A DNA stretch of 64,000 nucleotides from Sycobia sp. Sy_11 (Eukaryota > Arthropoda > Insecta > Hymenoptera > Epichrysomallidae): positions 5,594,001 to 5,658,000 of the forward strand of contig JACCIC010000004.1 of the NCBI GenBank assembly GCA_018907035.1. The letters run 5' to 3'. Below the pieces are notes generated by a model. That model ran no database searches. It saw only the letters and a list, made by a program, of their open reading frames with translations, and was not told where the DNA came from. A program made the translations under genes and the position numbers. Shown here one piece after another: positions 1 to 10,834 of this stretch; position 1 is the first letter of the stretch; every line of letters starts with the position of its first letter.

Positions 1-1701
1 AAAGGCGTTACGAACGTCCAGGATCACCAACAGAACCAGTGGTCTGGTTGCATGACAGCCCCTGTTCGCCGCGTGAAAGATGTTCGTCACGTCACCTATA
101 GCTCCGATAGTCGACCGTCCTTTTCTAAATCCGTGTTGTTGTTCGGATAGGTCTCCGGCGTTTTGAATTGCCTGTGACAGTCTTGGTCTCAGCAGTAGCT
201 CCAACAGCTTCCCTGCCGTATTTAGTAGGCAGAGAGGCCTGTATGAAGAAGGCAAATCGGGGTTCCCCTTAGACTTACGGATGAGAACCAATCGAGCCTC
301 CTTCCAGAGCCTGCTAAAAACTCCCCCCACCAGATACCCGTTGTACAAACCCAAAAGGATGTCCGGGCGGCGCGAAGCAACCACCCGTAACACCTCACTA
401 GGTATGCCATCGGGACCCGGGGCCTTGTTAGGCTTCAACGCATTCGAAGCTCTGCGGAGCTCTTCCTGCGTGAAGAGAGGGATCTCTATATCTGTCATTT
501 CGTTTGTCGCGTCCGTTCTGTTGGGATGGGTTGGGAAAAGTCTCTCAACTATCCGCTCCATCACTTTCGCATCTCGTAGTTCCAGCTGACCCCGACCTCC
601 CAGGACGCATGTTACAATTTTATAACCGTTGCCCCAAGGATCCGAGTCTACCTCGTCGATTAGTTTTGTCCAACACCGTTTCTTACTGTCATTGATCGCG
701 TATCTCAGTCACTGTCTGGCGCGACTATACTCCGTAGAGTATAGTCCCACTACGCCTCGACTTCGGGCTCGTTGAGCTTTCCGTCTCAGCTTTAAACAAT
801 TGCTTCTGAGATCCGCGATCTCGGCTGTCCACCAGTATGTTTGTCGTCTGTTTCGTACTTTTCGTTTCCTGGGCATGGTGGCATCGCATAGGCGCTGGAG
901 AAAGCCAGTCGTTGCCGCCGCTAACGCCTCCACCCTGACCCGGTTCGTCAACTCTTGAGGCACCTGTCGTAAGGGAGGTTCTGCATTTTGCAGATACATT
1001 TCGAGTTCGTCTATGTCTAGGCGTTTGGGGTTCCACCCCGTAGATCTTGTGCCCCGTCTCCTCGACTGTCTCATCGCGTCTGTCAGTTTGAAGGCAATGT
1101 ACTGGTGATCACTGGCCGTATAGTCCTGGATCACCCGCCACGCCCTTATCCTAGTTCAAATTCTGTCCGAGGTCAGAGTCACGTCTGGTATGGAGTTACC
1201 ATACCCCGGTCGTCTGTACGTCGGTATCGTTCCTTCGTTAACTACTGCCAGGTCCAGCCTTGCGGCCATCTCCAGCAGCAGTCTTCCCCGTCTGTTGGTT
1301 AAGGGCATTCCCCACTCGATCGTCCGCGCGTGAAAGTCGCCCGCCACGATCACGTTAACAGGGATTTCCCGCAACGCGTCCTCGATTTTTCCAAGTTTAG
1401 CCGCGTACTCGGAGGCACTGCTGTTTGGGCTCAGGTAAACACTGTCATAGGTTATGTCAGCGACCGTCACCCAGACACAGTCCTCCTCAGTCCCGCTGCG
1501 TACGATATTCGACGCAACCTTTCCACGTAACCAAACTGCGGACTTGCCCGAGCTGCTTGTGAGCCAAGTGGGTAATCGTCTGTCTTTGTATTGCTCACTG
1601 ATAATCAGCACGTCGATGTTCAGTTCCGCCGCAATCTGCGGGAGCAGTGCGTCTGCCACGCTACTCCCGTTCATATTGTATTGGAGTATCGTCGTCGTCA
1701 T
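1..1701 (-). pseudogene. ORF2 (endonuclease and reverse transcriptase) of element A, two nonsense codons, truncated by window edge
   Basis: Starts at ATG 1701 (MTTTILQYN), overlapping the ORF1 stop. The first about 180 residues are an exonuclease-endonuclease-phosphatase domain, with IISEQYK, a GDFHARTIEWG block, and PDVTL then TASDHQY near the end. The frame has TGA stops at 1156-1158 and about 706-708. Downstream it continues in the same frame through the RT (PGPDGIPSEVL, then a YRPLCLLNTAGK block, LLVILDVRNA at base 1). Aligned with element B, both stops replace sense codons, so they look like point mutations rather than frameshifts. The RT catalytic YADD box and C-terminal zinc finger lie outside the window. 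Confidence 0.85.
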
Positions 1702-3029
1702 TGTGTGACTGTCTTTGTCTTCTGTTCTGTTAGTGCTATCCTGAACGCGACACACGAGGACGAGCCGGGTAAGTGTCCCCTGTCTCGGATATTATCGTCA
1801 GTGCACAGGAAACACTCCCCACGACTCTTGCAGTCCTTGTGGGAATGACCCTCGAGGCCGCATCGCCAGCAGCAGCTTCGTCTGTCCAGTCTTTTACAGT
1901 CTTTCCATATATGACCGAACCAGAGGCATCTATAGCATCGTGAGACGCGTATCCTTGTTCTTATTCTTGATACAACCCACCCGATTTTAATACGCCCTTT
2001 CCTTAAGAGGTCGGTAGCCTCTTTTACGTCAAAATCGCAGACCGCCATTCTCTGTCCTCGACTGTTAACGTCGAAAACATGGGGCCGACGGTCTGCAGTC
2101 CGTCCCGTTTCCCGATTTAACGCGTTCGCGATGTCCTCGTTGGTCGTGACACAGTCCAAGTCTAGGAATTCCACTGTCACCCTGCAGGTCAAAACTTTTA
2201 CGCGACCAGTCTCTCCCACAGCGTCTTGAAGAACCTGTTGGAAGTCCGTCTCGTTGTTCTGTCTGGAGAGCTGTAAATGTACCGCACCGTCTTTTGTCTT
2301 TCTTATTGTTCTGACTTGAGTATTACACTTGTCAGGGTCCACCTTTTGCCGTATTGTACGTACCACGTCAACGTACGTCTGTCCCTCAGCTGGCTTGATC
2401 ATGATCGCTCCTCCCCTGCCTTTGAGGTTAGGGCGATCAGACCCGCGACCTTGGAGTCTCGCTTTTGTCTGCTTTTTTGTCGGTTTGTTGTCCGTCTCGG
2501 TCGTTTTCGGTTTTTTATGTTTTGAGACCACCTTCGCCCATGTTTCGGTCTCGATCGTCCGCTGTTGTGCGGCCGCCTGCTTCGGAGTAGGGGTCTGACG
2601 GTCTCTTTTCCGTTTCTGAGGAGTTGCCTCCTCACATTCACTCCGTCCTTTATCTTTCTGTTTTTGTCGGAGCAGTCTCATTCGCTTCAGTTCATACTGT
2701 CCGATTTCCACTGCTTCATTGATCTCACTCAAACAGTTTTTTATTATTTGACTTACATTTTTTTGTATGCAAGTCCTTTCCATCATTTTACTTAGGACTC
2801 TGCTTATTGTGTAAAATTGCTCCTGCAATTTACACTCAGCAGCTTCCCAAGTTGCCGGCGATTTATAAACATTCGCACTTTTATTCATACTGCTACCTGT
2901 AACATTTACTGTCACACCAGCCAAGTTGCCTACTGGTGTGATTGGAGAGCCGGGAAGCTCCATTGACTCTACTGAGTCGCTTGCAGGCGGCACTCGAGAG
3001 CCTGCTATAATTTTTTTATTACCTTTCAT
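1698..3029 (-). CDS. ORF1 (gag-like, zinc-knuckle nucleic-acid binding protein) of element A
   Basis: Open frame of about 443 residues if translation starts at the ATG at 3029 (MKGNKK); the frame stays open upstream to 3254 without a better start. The N-terminal half is lysine- and glutamine-rich. The C-terminal part has three cysteine clusters in the order CYRCLWFGHIWKDC, CWRCGLEGHSHKDC and a CFLC cluster. The first two match the CX2CX4HX4C knuckles of R1-clade ORF1 proteins, which bind element RNA in the ribonucleoprotein. Unlike ORF2, this frame is uninterrupted. Its TGA stop overlaps the ORF2 start as ATGA. Confidence 0.88.
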   Translation of the reverse strand: MKGNKKIIAGSRVPPASDSVESMELPGSPITPVGNLAGVTVNVTGSSMNKSANVYKSPATWEAAECKLQEQFYTISRVLSKMMERTCIQKNVSQIIKNCLSEINEAVEIGQYELKRMRLLRQKQKDKGRSECEEATPQKRKRDRQTPTPKQAAAQQRTIETETWAKVVSKHKKPKTTETDNKPTKKQTKARLQGRGSDRPNLKGRGGAIMIKPAEGQTYVDVVRTIRQKVDPDKCNTQVRTIRKTKDGAVHLQLSRQNNETDFQQVLQDAVGETGRVKVLTCRVTVEFLDLDCVTTNEDIANALNRETGRTADRRPHVFDVNSRGQRMAVCDFDVKEATDLLRKGRIKIGWVVSRIRTRIRVSRCYRCLWFGHIWKDCKRLDRRSCCWRCGLEGHSHKDCKSRGECFLCTDDNIRDRGHLPGSSSCVAFRIALTEQKTKTVTQ

Positions 3030-3583
3030 GATTATATTATTAATTTGTGTTAAATGTTTTATATTTGTGATGGTCAGGAGGATCACTTGTTGGAGATGAC
3101 GGTTCAGCGTCCTGAATCTCCCCAATACTGAAGCCCTCCTACATTCCGGTGGCCTCGGCTGTTCCTCCCCCACGACTCGCAGCAGGGTCCCATCCGTACG
3201 CCATACGGCACTACTACGAGAAGCTAGATTTGACGTCTGAGGACGTCTTACCACTGTGTGGGGCAGCCTCCCATGTTGGTTAGACTGGGTTCGGGCCCCC
3301 TACTTGTGGCGGCCCAGTATCCATCTCCACCATTCGTGGGAAACTCGTTTATAGAGTTCCCGATATACTCCCCAGTCCGAGTACGGTTATCTTACAGATA
3401 TGTAGGTGTGTGAATGATGAGTGGGTGTGTAGACGGGCGAATACCACTATTTTCGCTCGAAGTTCTTGTCCACGATCACTTATTCGTCACTCTTAGAAGT
3501 GCTTATTTCGTGACTGACCGCGAGTGGTCGTTCCCCTATCCGCAACCCCGGGGACGCGTGTGGTAGCTGAACTCAAGGCCCCA

Positions 3584-3723
<140 letters not shown>

Positions 3724-3761
3724 CCCATCCGTTGTCTGTACCCCCATCCGTTGTCTGTACC
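3724..3761 (+). repeat. 19-bp tandem duplication at the 5' end of element B
   Basis: CCCATCCGTTGTCTGTACC occurs twice head to tail with no mismatch, immediately after the target-site duplication. Such 5' additions are common when cDNA ends are joined in target-primed reverse transcription, but they could also be a normal part of this subfamily. Confidence 0.85.
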
Positions 3762-4658
3762 TTGACGAAGATCGGCTATTTTACCATCTCTCAGCCGATC
3801 GGGTGATGGGCTTAAAAGAGTACCTCCTCCTACCAATGAATGGAAGGGCGAAAAGATAGTATGATAGCTGCCATTTTATGAGTGAGCGGATATCCCTGGA
3901 GTATATCCCAGAGTAAATGAGTTAACGCACGGAGCAATGATGTGCTGGAAGACCTGAAAGGGCAACTGAATAGGGACTTCCATGCCGACCATGATCGAAG
4001 CTGCAGGTCCTATAAACAGACCTTCGTCAGTAATACAGAGATTAAGGAAGGCACACTCGCTCAGAGACTCTATAAACGGATATCTCTTGAGGAGTGAAAA
4101 CACATGCGGAGCGTAAGCGAACGTTCCTGTAAAAGGGATCCTAGCAGAGTAATTATAGATGCATGAGTGAACTTCAAACACTGGAGTTTCAGTAGAATAT
4201 TTGAGGGCAAATGTATGAATCTACATGAATGAAGGTTAGAATGAGGTACTCTTGAACAAATGACAGACCGCCGTGTTTGCCGTGCGGTGCGACCCGTGAG
4301 CTGCCAAAAGGAGATCCTGGGTGTCGAGGCTTACGCCCGGTTGCATGCTGGGTGATCCGAAACATCTTTGGCTCCCGCTGACGGCAAGACGGGAGGCTAG
4401 ATCCTAGCCAGATCTAGTCAAACGGCCTTGGCGAGCGCGTTCGGTGTGTGATTTCCTCCGATGTTTCTCCAGAGAGTGAAACACCTTGTTGTTGGGGTGC
4501 CAAGCTCGAGAGAACGGAGGTGGAATAGTGCACCAGAGCGCGCTATACTCCTGCACAATGGTCCGAGATGAGTCAGCCCTTACAGGCATGTGTTGGGGGG
4601 CTGCCTTATCGAGCTCAACGTTGAAGGGTCCAGGAGGCCGACCATCTGCAGGAATGAA

Positions 4659-4687
4659 ATAAAAAAAAAAAAAAAAAAAAAAAAAAA
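4659..4687 (+). repeat. Internal poly(A) tract upstream of ORF1 in element B
   Basis: A run of nearly 30 A residues, preceded by GAATGAAAT and followed by TTAACCC, ends about 13 bases before ORF1. It is an A-run on the coding strand, like a retroposed 3' end, but lies inside the full-length element. Confidence 0.9.
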
Positions 4688-4699
4688 TTAACCCATGGA

Positions 4700-5911
4700 T
4701 TGCCAAAAGCAACAAAAGAGTTACCTTGGAGTGGGGGACAACCGGCTGAGGCCGGGATTAAGTCTGTTGAGCCGTCGAGTGAAATGAAGATTATTCTCCA
4801 ACTTGTTCGGCTGCTCAAGGACATGATCAAAGCAATGAAGAGCCAACCAAACATTAAAAAAGATATCAAGGATGGCCTTCCAAAAGCTGAAGAGCTCGTA
4901 GATGCTCTTCAGCACAAAATGCAAGTTAAGAAGGTACCGGGGAGCCTCCTCCCAACAACTAGACAGAAGAGAGAAGAGATAACCCCGAAGAGACCGGCAT
5001 CAAGTCCCCCGGATATCTCCCTTACTAAGGAGAAAAAAAGGGGAGAACAGGAGGACAAAAAAGAAGGGTGGCAAGAAGTAAAAACAAAAAAAAAGAACAA
5101 TAAGAAGAAGCAAAGTGAGCAGAATGCTGAGGAGCAACCTCAGCATCCAAAAAAGAAAGTAATAATCACAGAAATTAAAAAAAAAGGGCCAAAGCTCGAT
5201 GCGATCGCCATCAAACCAGCGCAGGGGAAATCTTACGCTGAGGTGACGAGATCTATCAGAGCGGTCAAACCGGAGGACTTGGGCGCGGATGTGAGGACCG
5301 TCCGGAAAACCAAATCGGGTGAGGTGCTGATTGAACTCAGACATACCAAACCCGAAGGTCGGAAGGCACTCGCTGAAGTGCTCAAGGAAGCAACTGGCCA
5401 GAGCGGCTGTGTCAGGGAGCTGACCCCTAGAGGAAGTCTAGAGGTTAGAGACCTGGACTGCTGGGTGACGGAGGATGAGGTGTGTGAGGCCCTCAAAAGT
5501 AAACTGTCAGATTATTGTGGCGAGCTGCAGGTTAGAGTGACCAAAACCAACACTGCGGAACAGCGTGCTGCCATCGTAGTGCTGGAAGAGGTTGCTGCCG
5601 TGCGGCTGCTGAAGATCGGGTTTTTGCGAGTGGGCCTGGTGAATTGTCGTGTACGCCGCCGCGAAATAATGACGAGGTGCTACAGGTGCCTAGGATATGG
5701 CCACCGGAGCCATAGCTGTAAAGGCCCTGATCGTAGCGCCTGTTATTATCGTTGCGGACAGAGAGAACACAAGGTTGCGTCTTGCACCGCAGAACCCGAA
5801 TGCTTTCTCTGTAAAGGTGAAGCGAAATCGGAGGGACGCCGGCACGTTGCCGGTTCCGGCGCCTGTCCGACTTTTCGCGAGGCTCTCTCAAAAAAGGCTA
5901 AATGGTCGTAA
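4700..5911 (+). CDS. ORF1 (gag-like, zinc-knuckle protein) of element B
   Basis: Open frame of about 403 codons ending at TAA 5909-5911. The codon at 4700 is TTG; the first in-frame ATG gives a start at EMKIILQLVRLL (about 4781), so the true start is uncertain. The first 170 residues are very lysine-rich. The C-terminus has the knuckle CYRCLGYGHRSHSC, then a second knuckle whose first Cys is replaced by Tyr (CYYRCGQREHKVASC against CCWRC in element A), then a CFLC cluster. By family it coats element RNA. The lost Cys may weaken one finger. Confidence 0.87.
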   Translation: MPKATKELPWSGGQPAEAGIKSVEPSSEMKIILQLVRLLKDMIKAMKSQPNIKKDIKDGLPKAEELVDALQHKMQVKKVPGSLLPTTRQKREEITPKRPASSPPDISLTKEKKRGEQEDKKEGWQEVKTKKKNNKKKQSEQNAEEQPQHPKKKVIITEIKKKGPKLDAIAIKPAQGKSYAEVTRSIRAVKPEDLGADVRTVRKTKSGEVLIELRHTKPEGRKALAEVLKEATGQSGCVRELTPRGSLEVRDLDCWVTEDEVCEALKSKLSDYCGELQVRVTKTNTAEQRAAIVVLEEVAAVRLLKIGFLRVGLVNCRVRRREIMTRCYRCLGYGHRSHSCKGPDRSACYYRCGQREHKVASCTAEPECFLCKGEAKSEGRRHVAGSGACPTFREALSKKAKWS

Positions 5912-8899
5912 TTCTGTAAGGGAATATTAATCGCAGCAGGACAGCTGATCACCTCCTTCTTCAGCTTTGCCACGATACTGATGCTGATATATTAATTATC
6001 AGCGAACAGTATCGGAACAGAGAAGGAGTAGGTTGGTTCACGGATAACTATGGAACGGTAGCCATTTGGATTCCTGACCCACGAAAAACAAAAGTAGAGG
6101 ATCATGGATCTGGAAATGGCTATGTTTGGGTAGCATGCAATCACATCACGTATGTGAGTTGCTACCTTACACCAAACCAAGCCATAGGTGACTACCAGGT
6201 CATATTAGATGACCTGGAAGACACCGTCAGAGAAATGAAAGGTGAGCTGGTAATGTCAGATGACTTTAATGCAAGGGCCCTAGAATGGGGCATGGCGGAG
6301 CCCGACTCCAGAGGTCGAAGAGTCATGGAACTAGCGTCCAGACTTGGTCTAATAGTTCTAAATACTGGCAATACTTCGACCTTCAGGAGACCGGGCTATG
6401 CCGAAACTATACCTGATGTGACCTTTGCGACAGAACAAAGAATCCTCTCGAATCCAGGACTGGCAGGTGATCGAGGACTACACAGCCAGCGATCACCAGT
6501 ACATCACATTCCGCGTATGTGATAGAATGCCAGGTTTCACTGGACACAATTCGCGAGGGCCCCCTAGATGGAACGTTGCAGGGATAAATAGAGCGCAATT
6601 CTCACAGGCCATTGAAGGCGGCCAGCAAAGCCTTGTTAGGATTCCAAATGGCTCATCGACAATTCAGCACGCCATGGAGTTGACTAGCGCCACAATGCGC
6701 ATTCTACGCCGGGCTTGCGAAGAGTCGATGCCGTGCAAAGTGGTTGGTGGAAAAAGACGTCCTGTTTACTGGTGGACGGCTGAGATAGCTGATATGAGGC
6801 GTAGGTGTTTACATCTACGACGAATGTCACAGAGAGCTCGTAAACACGGAGATGACATCAATTTGATGAGGGCTGAATACAAGCTATCTAAGAAAGCCCT
6901 TCGACGAGCGATCGAAGCCAGCAAACGCCGATGCTGGAAGGCGCTGTGTGAAGACATAGATGGGGATCCATGGGGATTGGGATACAGGGTAGTTGCTGGA
7001 AAACTAGGAGCTCATGGAAACATGGGCACCTTGGACTCCGGTACAATGCGGAACATCGTAGATACCCTGTTCCCTACCCATCCTGATAGGTCTGATCCAA
7101 CTCCACCGAAACGAGAACTGGATGTACCTCTTTTCAGCAAAGAGGAGCTCGGTAGAGCCGTGAGAACCATGCGGAATAAGAGGGCTCCAGGACTTGACGG
7201 AATTCCAGGAGAGGTGCTGAAAATAGTAGTTGAGGAGCATCCAGAACTTCTTCTGTCGATGTACAATTCGTGCTTGACAGCTGGTTTATTCTATTCTAGC
7301 TGGAAGGTGGCGAAACTTGTGCTTATCGACAAGGGCAAGGGTCCGCCGGAGGCGCCCTCGTCGTATCGACCTCTATGTATGTTAGATACAGCTGGAAAGC
7401 TGATGGACCGTCTACTGAAGTCACGACTCCTGGGAGCTGTTGCTGCTGCCGGCGGCTTGGCTGACAGACAGTACGGATTCCGGGGAGGCAGGGCGACAGT
7501 GGACGCAATCCTCGAGGTTGTTGATGCGGCGAGGCGCACAAAGAGGGGTAATCACTACTCTCGACCTGTTTGCCTCCTGGCTACCCTTGACGTTCGGAAT
7601 GCCTTCAACTCTGTGGGATGGGCAAATGTTTTGAGGGCCATGGAGCGAGACTTTCGGATGCCACCTTATATACTTCGTATATTGGATGACTACCTTAAGG
7701 ATCGATACTTGGTTTACGAGACAACGGACGATCGGAGAAGGAAAAAACTTAGTTCCGGGGTGGCTCAGGGGTCTCTACTCGGAGCCGACATGTGGAACGT
7801 TTCATATGACGGAATACTCCGGATGCAGATGCCTGAGGACACCTTTCTGGTTGGATACGCAGATGATGTAGCAGCTGTTATCATCGCTAGGGATTATGAC
7901 GGTGCACAGATGCGACTCAACCAGGTGATGCGTCGAGTGCAGAGATGGATGGAGAACAATGGGTTAGAACTGGCGGCGGCGAAAACGGAGATCGTGCTCC
8001 TAACTAAGAAACGTATCCCAAAGATACGCCTTATGCAGGTTGGAGACACGACGGTGAGTACCAAAGCAGCTGTAAGGTACCTGGGGGTGACGCTTGATTC
8101 CAAGCTGACCTTCTGGGACCAAATAAAAAAAGTGGCGGATAGAGCTGCCCGAGTGACAGCACAATTTAGCAGGTTGGTGGCCAATGTCGGTGGTCCAGCA
8201 CCCTGCAAGCGGCGTCTGCTCATAAGGACAGCTGAATCCATCATGCTATACGGCGCGGAGGTATGGGCCGATGCACTGATGGCCCAAAAATATAGAAAAA
8301 GAATGGCGGCAGTGCAGCGTAGAGGGGCATTACGCATCGTGAGCTCCTACCGTACGGTCTCCGAGTCGGCGGTGCTGGTAATCGCATGTGTTACCCCCAT
8401 TGATATCCAGGCACAAGAAAAGAAATTTGTCCACCAGAATAAGAATATTCTCGGCAGAATAGAGGCAGCTGCACGGGCCAGAGCTGTCACGATAACCGAA
8501 TGGCAGAAGCGCTGGGAGAGGGATCCGCGTGGCCGATGGACGGCTCGTCTGATCAATCAGTTAAAGCCATGGCTCCAGAGGTCGCACCGAGAGGTTAATT
8601 ACCACCTCACACAGCTCTTATCGGGGCACGGTCGGTTTCGATCCTATCTCCACAAGATGGGGAAAGTACCGGATCCGAGCTGTGCCCACTGTTGCGCTCC
8701 CCGAGACGATGCACTTCACTCATTCTTTCAGTGCGAGGTGTTTCGCCTTGAAAGGGAGTGCCTCTGGAGAGACATAGGACCATGTGGGCCTGATAATATC
8801 GTTCGGCTGATGCTAGAGAGTCATGAGAAGTGGTACAGGATTTACAATTTCTGCAAAGCCATCCTGGACCACAAAAGAAGAATTGAAGAAGGCGTGTAA
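5902..8899 (+). pseudogene. ORF2 (endonuclease, reverse transcriptase, C-terminal zinc finger) of element B, nonsense plus frameshift
   Basis: ATG at 5902 overlaps the end of ORF1 by ten bases. Codon 6 is TAA where element A has CAA. The same frame then encodes the endonuclease (IISEQYRN, SDDFNARALEWG, IPDVTF) to about 6445. A one-base shift moves to the frame open from 6425 to 8899. This holds TASDHQY, the RT (APGLDGIPGEVL, SYRPLCMLDTAGK, DVRNAFNSV, GYADDVAAV), YGAEVWADA, and the C-terminal Cys-His cluster CAHCC...HSFFQC. The expected product would be about 1000 residues, normal for R1-clade ORF2. No RNase H domain is seen, as usual for the clade. Confidence 0.92.
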
Positions 8900-9180
8900 G
8901 CCCGCAAGGGTGAATAGGATGGCGCAGCCCAGAAGTAATGTCCTCATAGACGATTCCTGGGCTGTACTTACGCCATCGTGAGGAGGTCTCCTCGGTGCAC
9001 GCCTATCGACCCCGACTCGTAGCTCTTTTCAGAGCTGTGGGAAGCAGTCGAAGGGAATGCACTGAGGAGGTAGTTTTTTAGTGGGTATGCCCTTCACAGG
9101 TTAGGCCTACATACCCGGGGACCGGTCTCCGGGATCCATAAAAGATTTTTCTCCTCCTCCCAAAAAAAAAAAAAAAAAAA
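8900..9180 (+). other. 3' untranslated region and poly(A) tail of element B
   Basis: No open frame. It ends in a run of A residues from 9162 to 9180 and then the right target-site duplication. Confidence 0.85.
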
Positions 9181-9195
9181 TTATGACGGCAGGGA
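9181..9195. repeat. Right target-site duplication of element B
   Basis: Exact copy of the 15 bases at 3709-3723. The sequence beyond 9195 continues into the BEL/Pao relic, which shows element B landed at the border of that relic and the (ATT)n tract. Confidence 0.9.
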
Positions 9196-9384
9196 AGCCA
9201 CCAATTTCGCACTTCGTTTATATTGTCCAGACTTAGTTTTTACCGGGATGCAGTTGCACAATTTTTCCTACATTGCTGGTACATTCTGCTCCTTAAGTAA
9301 TACCATAGTACCAATTTCAATGTTGTCTGCTTTCTGGTTTTGCCACTTACTCCTAAGGGTCAACTCATTTAAGTACTCTTTCGA

Positions 9385-10328
9385 TCATTTTATCCAAAAG
9401 TGCTGTTTTATGTATTGAATGTGTTGCCATTTGGATAATTTATTTATTTTGATTTCTAAAAGGTCTTGTTCTGGTATGCTTGTAAACGAATCTCCGATTA
9501 GGAAATGAGACCGACAGAGGGTTCTGAAATCATTTGGATCTGAAGAGATGACACGCTTTTGTTGCAAAACAAACACAAATAGCATCATATACCTTGAGTT
9601 TTTTAATATTGCGATTTTTTTTCTCCTTTATATAAAAAGGCCCGTAATAATCTAGTCCGGTATTTATGAATGGTCGCGCTTGCGTAACTCTATGTTTAGG
9701 AAGATTCCTCATAATATAATCACATTCCTTTGGCCTGACTCGGAAGCATTTCATACATTTTCGAACGATTCCCTTTGTTTCATTTTTACCTGATATAGGC
9801 CAATATTATGATCTCACTGCATACAAGGTTGTTTGAATACCACTGTGTAAATATTTTTCATGAAAATCTTGAATTATTAAACTCGTGACCGGGTGATTTT
9901 TAGGTAATATTATCGGATATTTTTCAGCGAACGACAAGTTTTAAGCGTCCTCCTACTCGAATAATTTTTTCTTTATCAATGAATGGATTTAAAGCCCGTA
10001 AATCACTTGATCTAGTAATATTTTCTTTATTTAATAAACAATTGTATTCATATCTAAAACGTTCCTTTTGTATGCATTTTACAATCAACTTTAGTGCCTT
10101 TTCAAGTTCTTCAGTCCGTAAGTAACCCATACATTTGTTATTTTTGTTCGATGTATTATGAATAAATCGTATAATGTATGCAGTTATTCGTTTTAATTTA
10201 TTGAAGCGTGAAAATTTGGTAAGAAACGATAAATCTCTTTCTTTTGCTATTGTGATATTATTAAGAAATACCCTTGATTTTAGTTCCATCAGCGATGTAT
10301 CCTCGATGATAACATTAGGCCATTTCAA
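9385..10328 (-). pseudogene. BEL/Pao integrase remnant
   Basis: Frames read in order: a pre-integrase block (SSDLRALNPFIDKEKIIRVGGRLK), an HHCC zinc region (HEKYLHSGIQTTLY then CMKCFRVRP), the core start (RPFINTGLDYYGPFYIK...AICVCFATKACHLF) and the tail (CRSHFLIGDSFTSIPEQDLL and SKWQHIQYIKQHFW). These follow the BEL/Pao integrase consensus closely. Much of the central catalytic core is missing between about 9530 and 9590. Confidence 0.85.
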
Positions 10329-10384
10329 TTCACTCTCTTGCAGCCAATATGGTCCATCAATCCATACAGAGTTATCTATAAAAA

Positions 10385-10671
10385 TTATCTATAAACTGAG
10401 ACGGCAATTGTCCGCGTGACAAGTAATCTGCGGGGTTTTCTTTTGACGGCACGTGTTTCTAGGAATGAATTGGCGTAACATTTCTTAATTCCGCAACCCG
10501 ATTGGCGACGAAAGTTTTTGATAAATCTGGCTCCGTTTTTATCCACTGTAACGTGATCGTTGAATCTGACCACAAGTATATATTATCAATATTTTTCTGA
10601 AAACATTTACGCGTAGATTTTAATAATCGAGCTAATAGTAATGCTTCGCGTAATTCTACTTTGGGCAACAA
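10385..10671 (-). pseudogene. BEL/Pao RNase H remnant
   Basis: LPKVELREALLLARLLKS followed by YLWSDSTITLQWIKTEP and TFVANRVAELRN is the typical BEL RNase H region. The acidic residues E (VEL) and D (SDS) remain. The segment is cut at both ends by stops. Confidence 0.82.
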
Positions 10672-10834
10672 AATAGATTTTAATGGCGCGATACAATTTT
10701 TGGAGCAGCCGTATCTCTATATATTTAGCATTTTGAATTATGACTTTAAGATTTATTTTAAATTTGTTTAGCAGTTTAAGTTCTTATTTTATTTTATTCC
10801 AAGACTGACGAATTTTCAACGGCACCGGATCATC

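Larger units (their letters stand above)
1..3583 (-). mobile_element. R1-clade non-LTR retrotransposon, element A (3' part outside window)
   Basis: A two-ORF non-LTR retrotransposon read on the minus strand. The order from 3583 downward is a 5' untranslated region of about 550 bases, ORF1 with zinc knuckles, then ORF2 with an apurinic-like endonuclease and the start of the reverse transcriptase, which runs off the window at base 1. The 5' end directly abuts a (ATT)n tract at 3585. ORF2 differs from an open frame by two in-frame TGA codons, so this is a young but dead copy. R1-clade assignment rests on the endonuclease and RT sequence, the CCHC ORF1 and the overlapping ORF layout, and on similarity to element B. 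The 3' end and any target-site duplication cannot be seen. Confidence 0.9.
3724..9180 (+). mobile_element. R1-clade non-LTR retrotransposon, element B, full length with 15-bp target-site duplication
   Basis: Plus-strand element of 5457 bases bounded by the perfect 15-bp duplication TTATGACGGCAGGGA. It has a 5' region of nearly 1 kb that begins with an exact 19-bp tandem duplication, ORF1 (4700-5911), ORF2 (5902-8899), a 3' untranslated region of about 260 bases, and an 18-19 base poly(A) tail ending at 9180. A further A-tract of nearly 30 bases lies just before ORF1. ORF2 is broken by one nonsense codon and one frameshift, so the copy is not autonomous. It is related to element A but clearly a different subfamily. 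Confidence 0.92.

Noticed and set aside
1105..1302. Plus-strand ORFs across element A
   Set aside because: They lie antisense to the ORF2 endonuclease and have no independent support.
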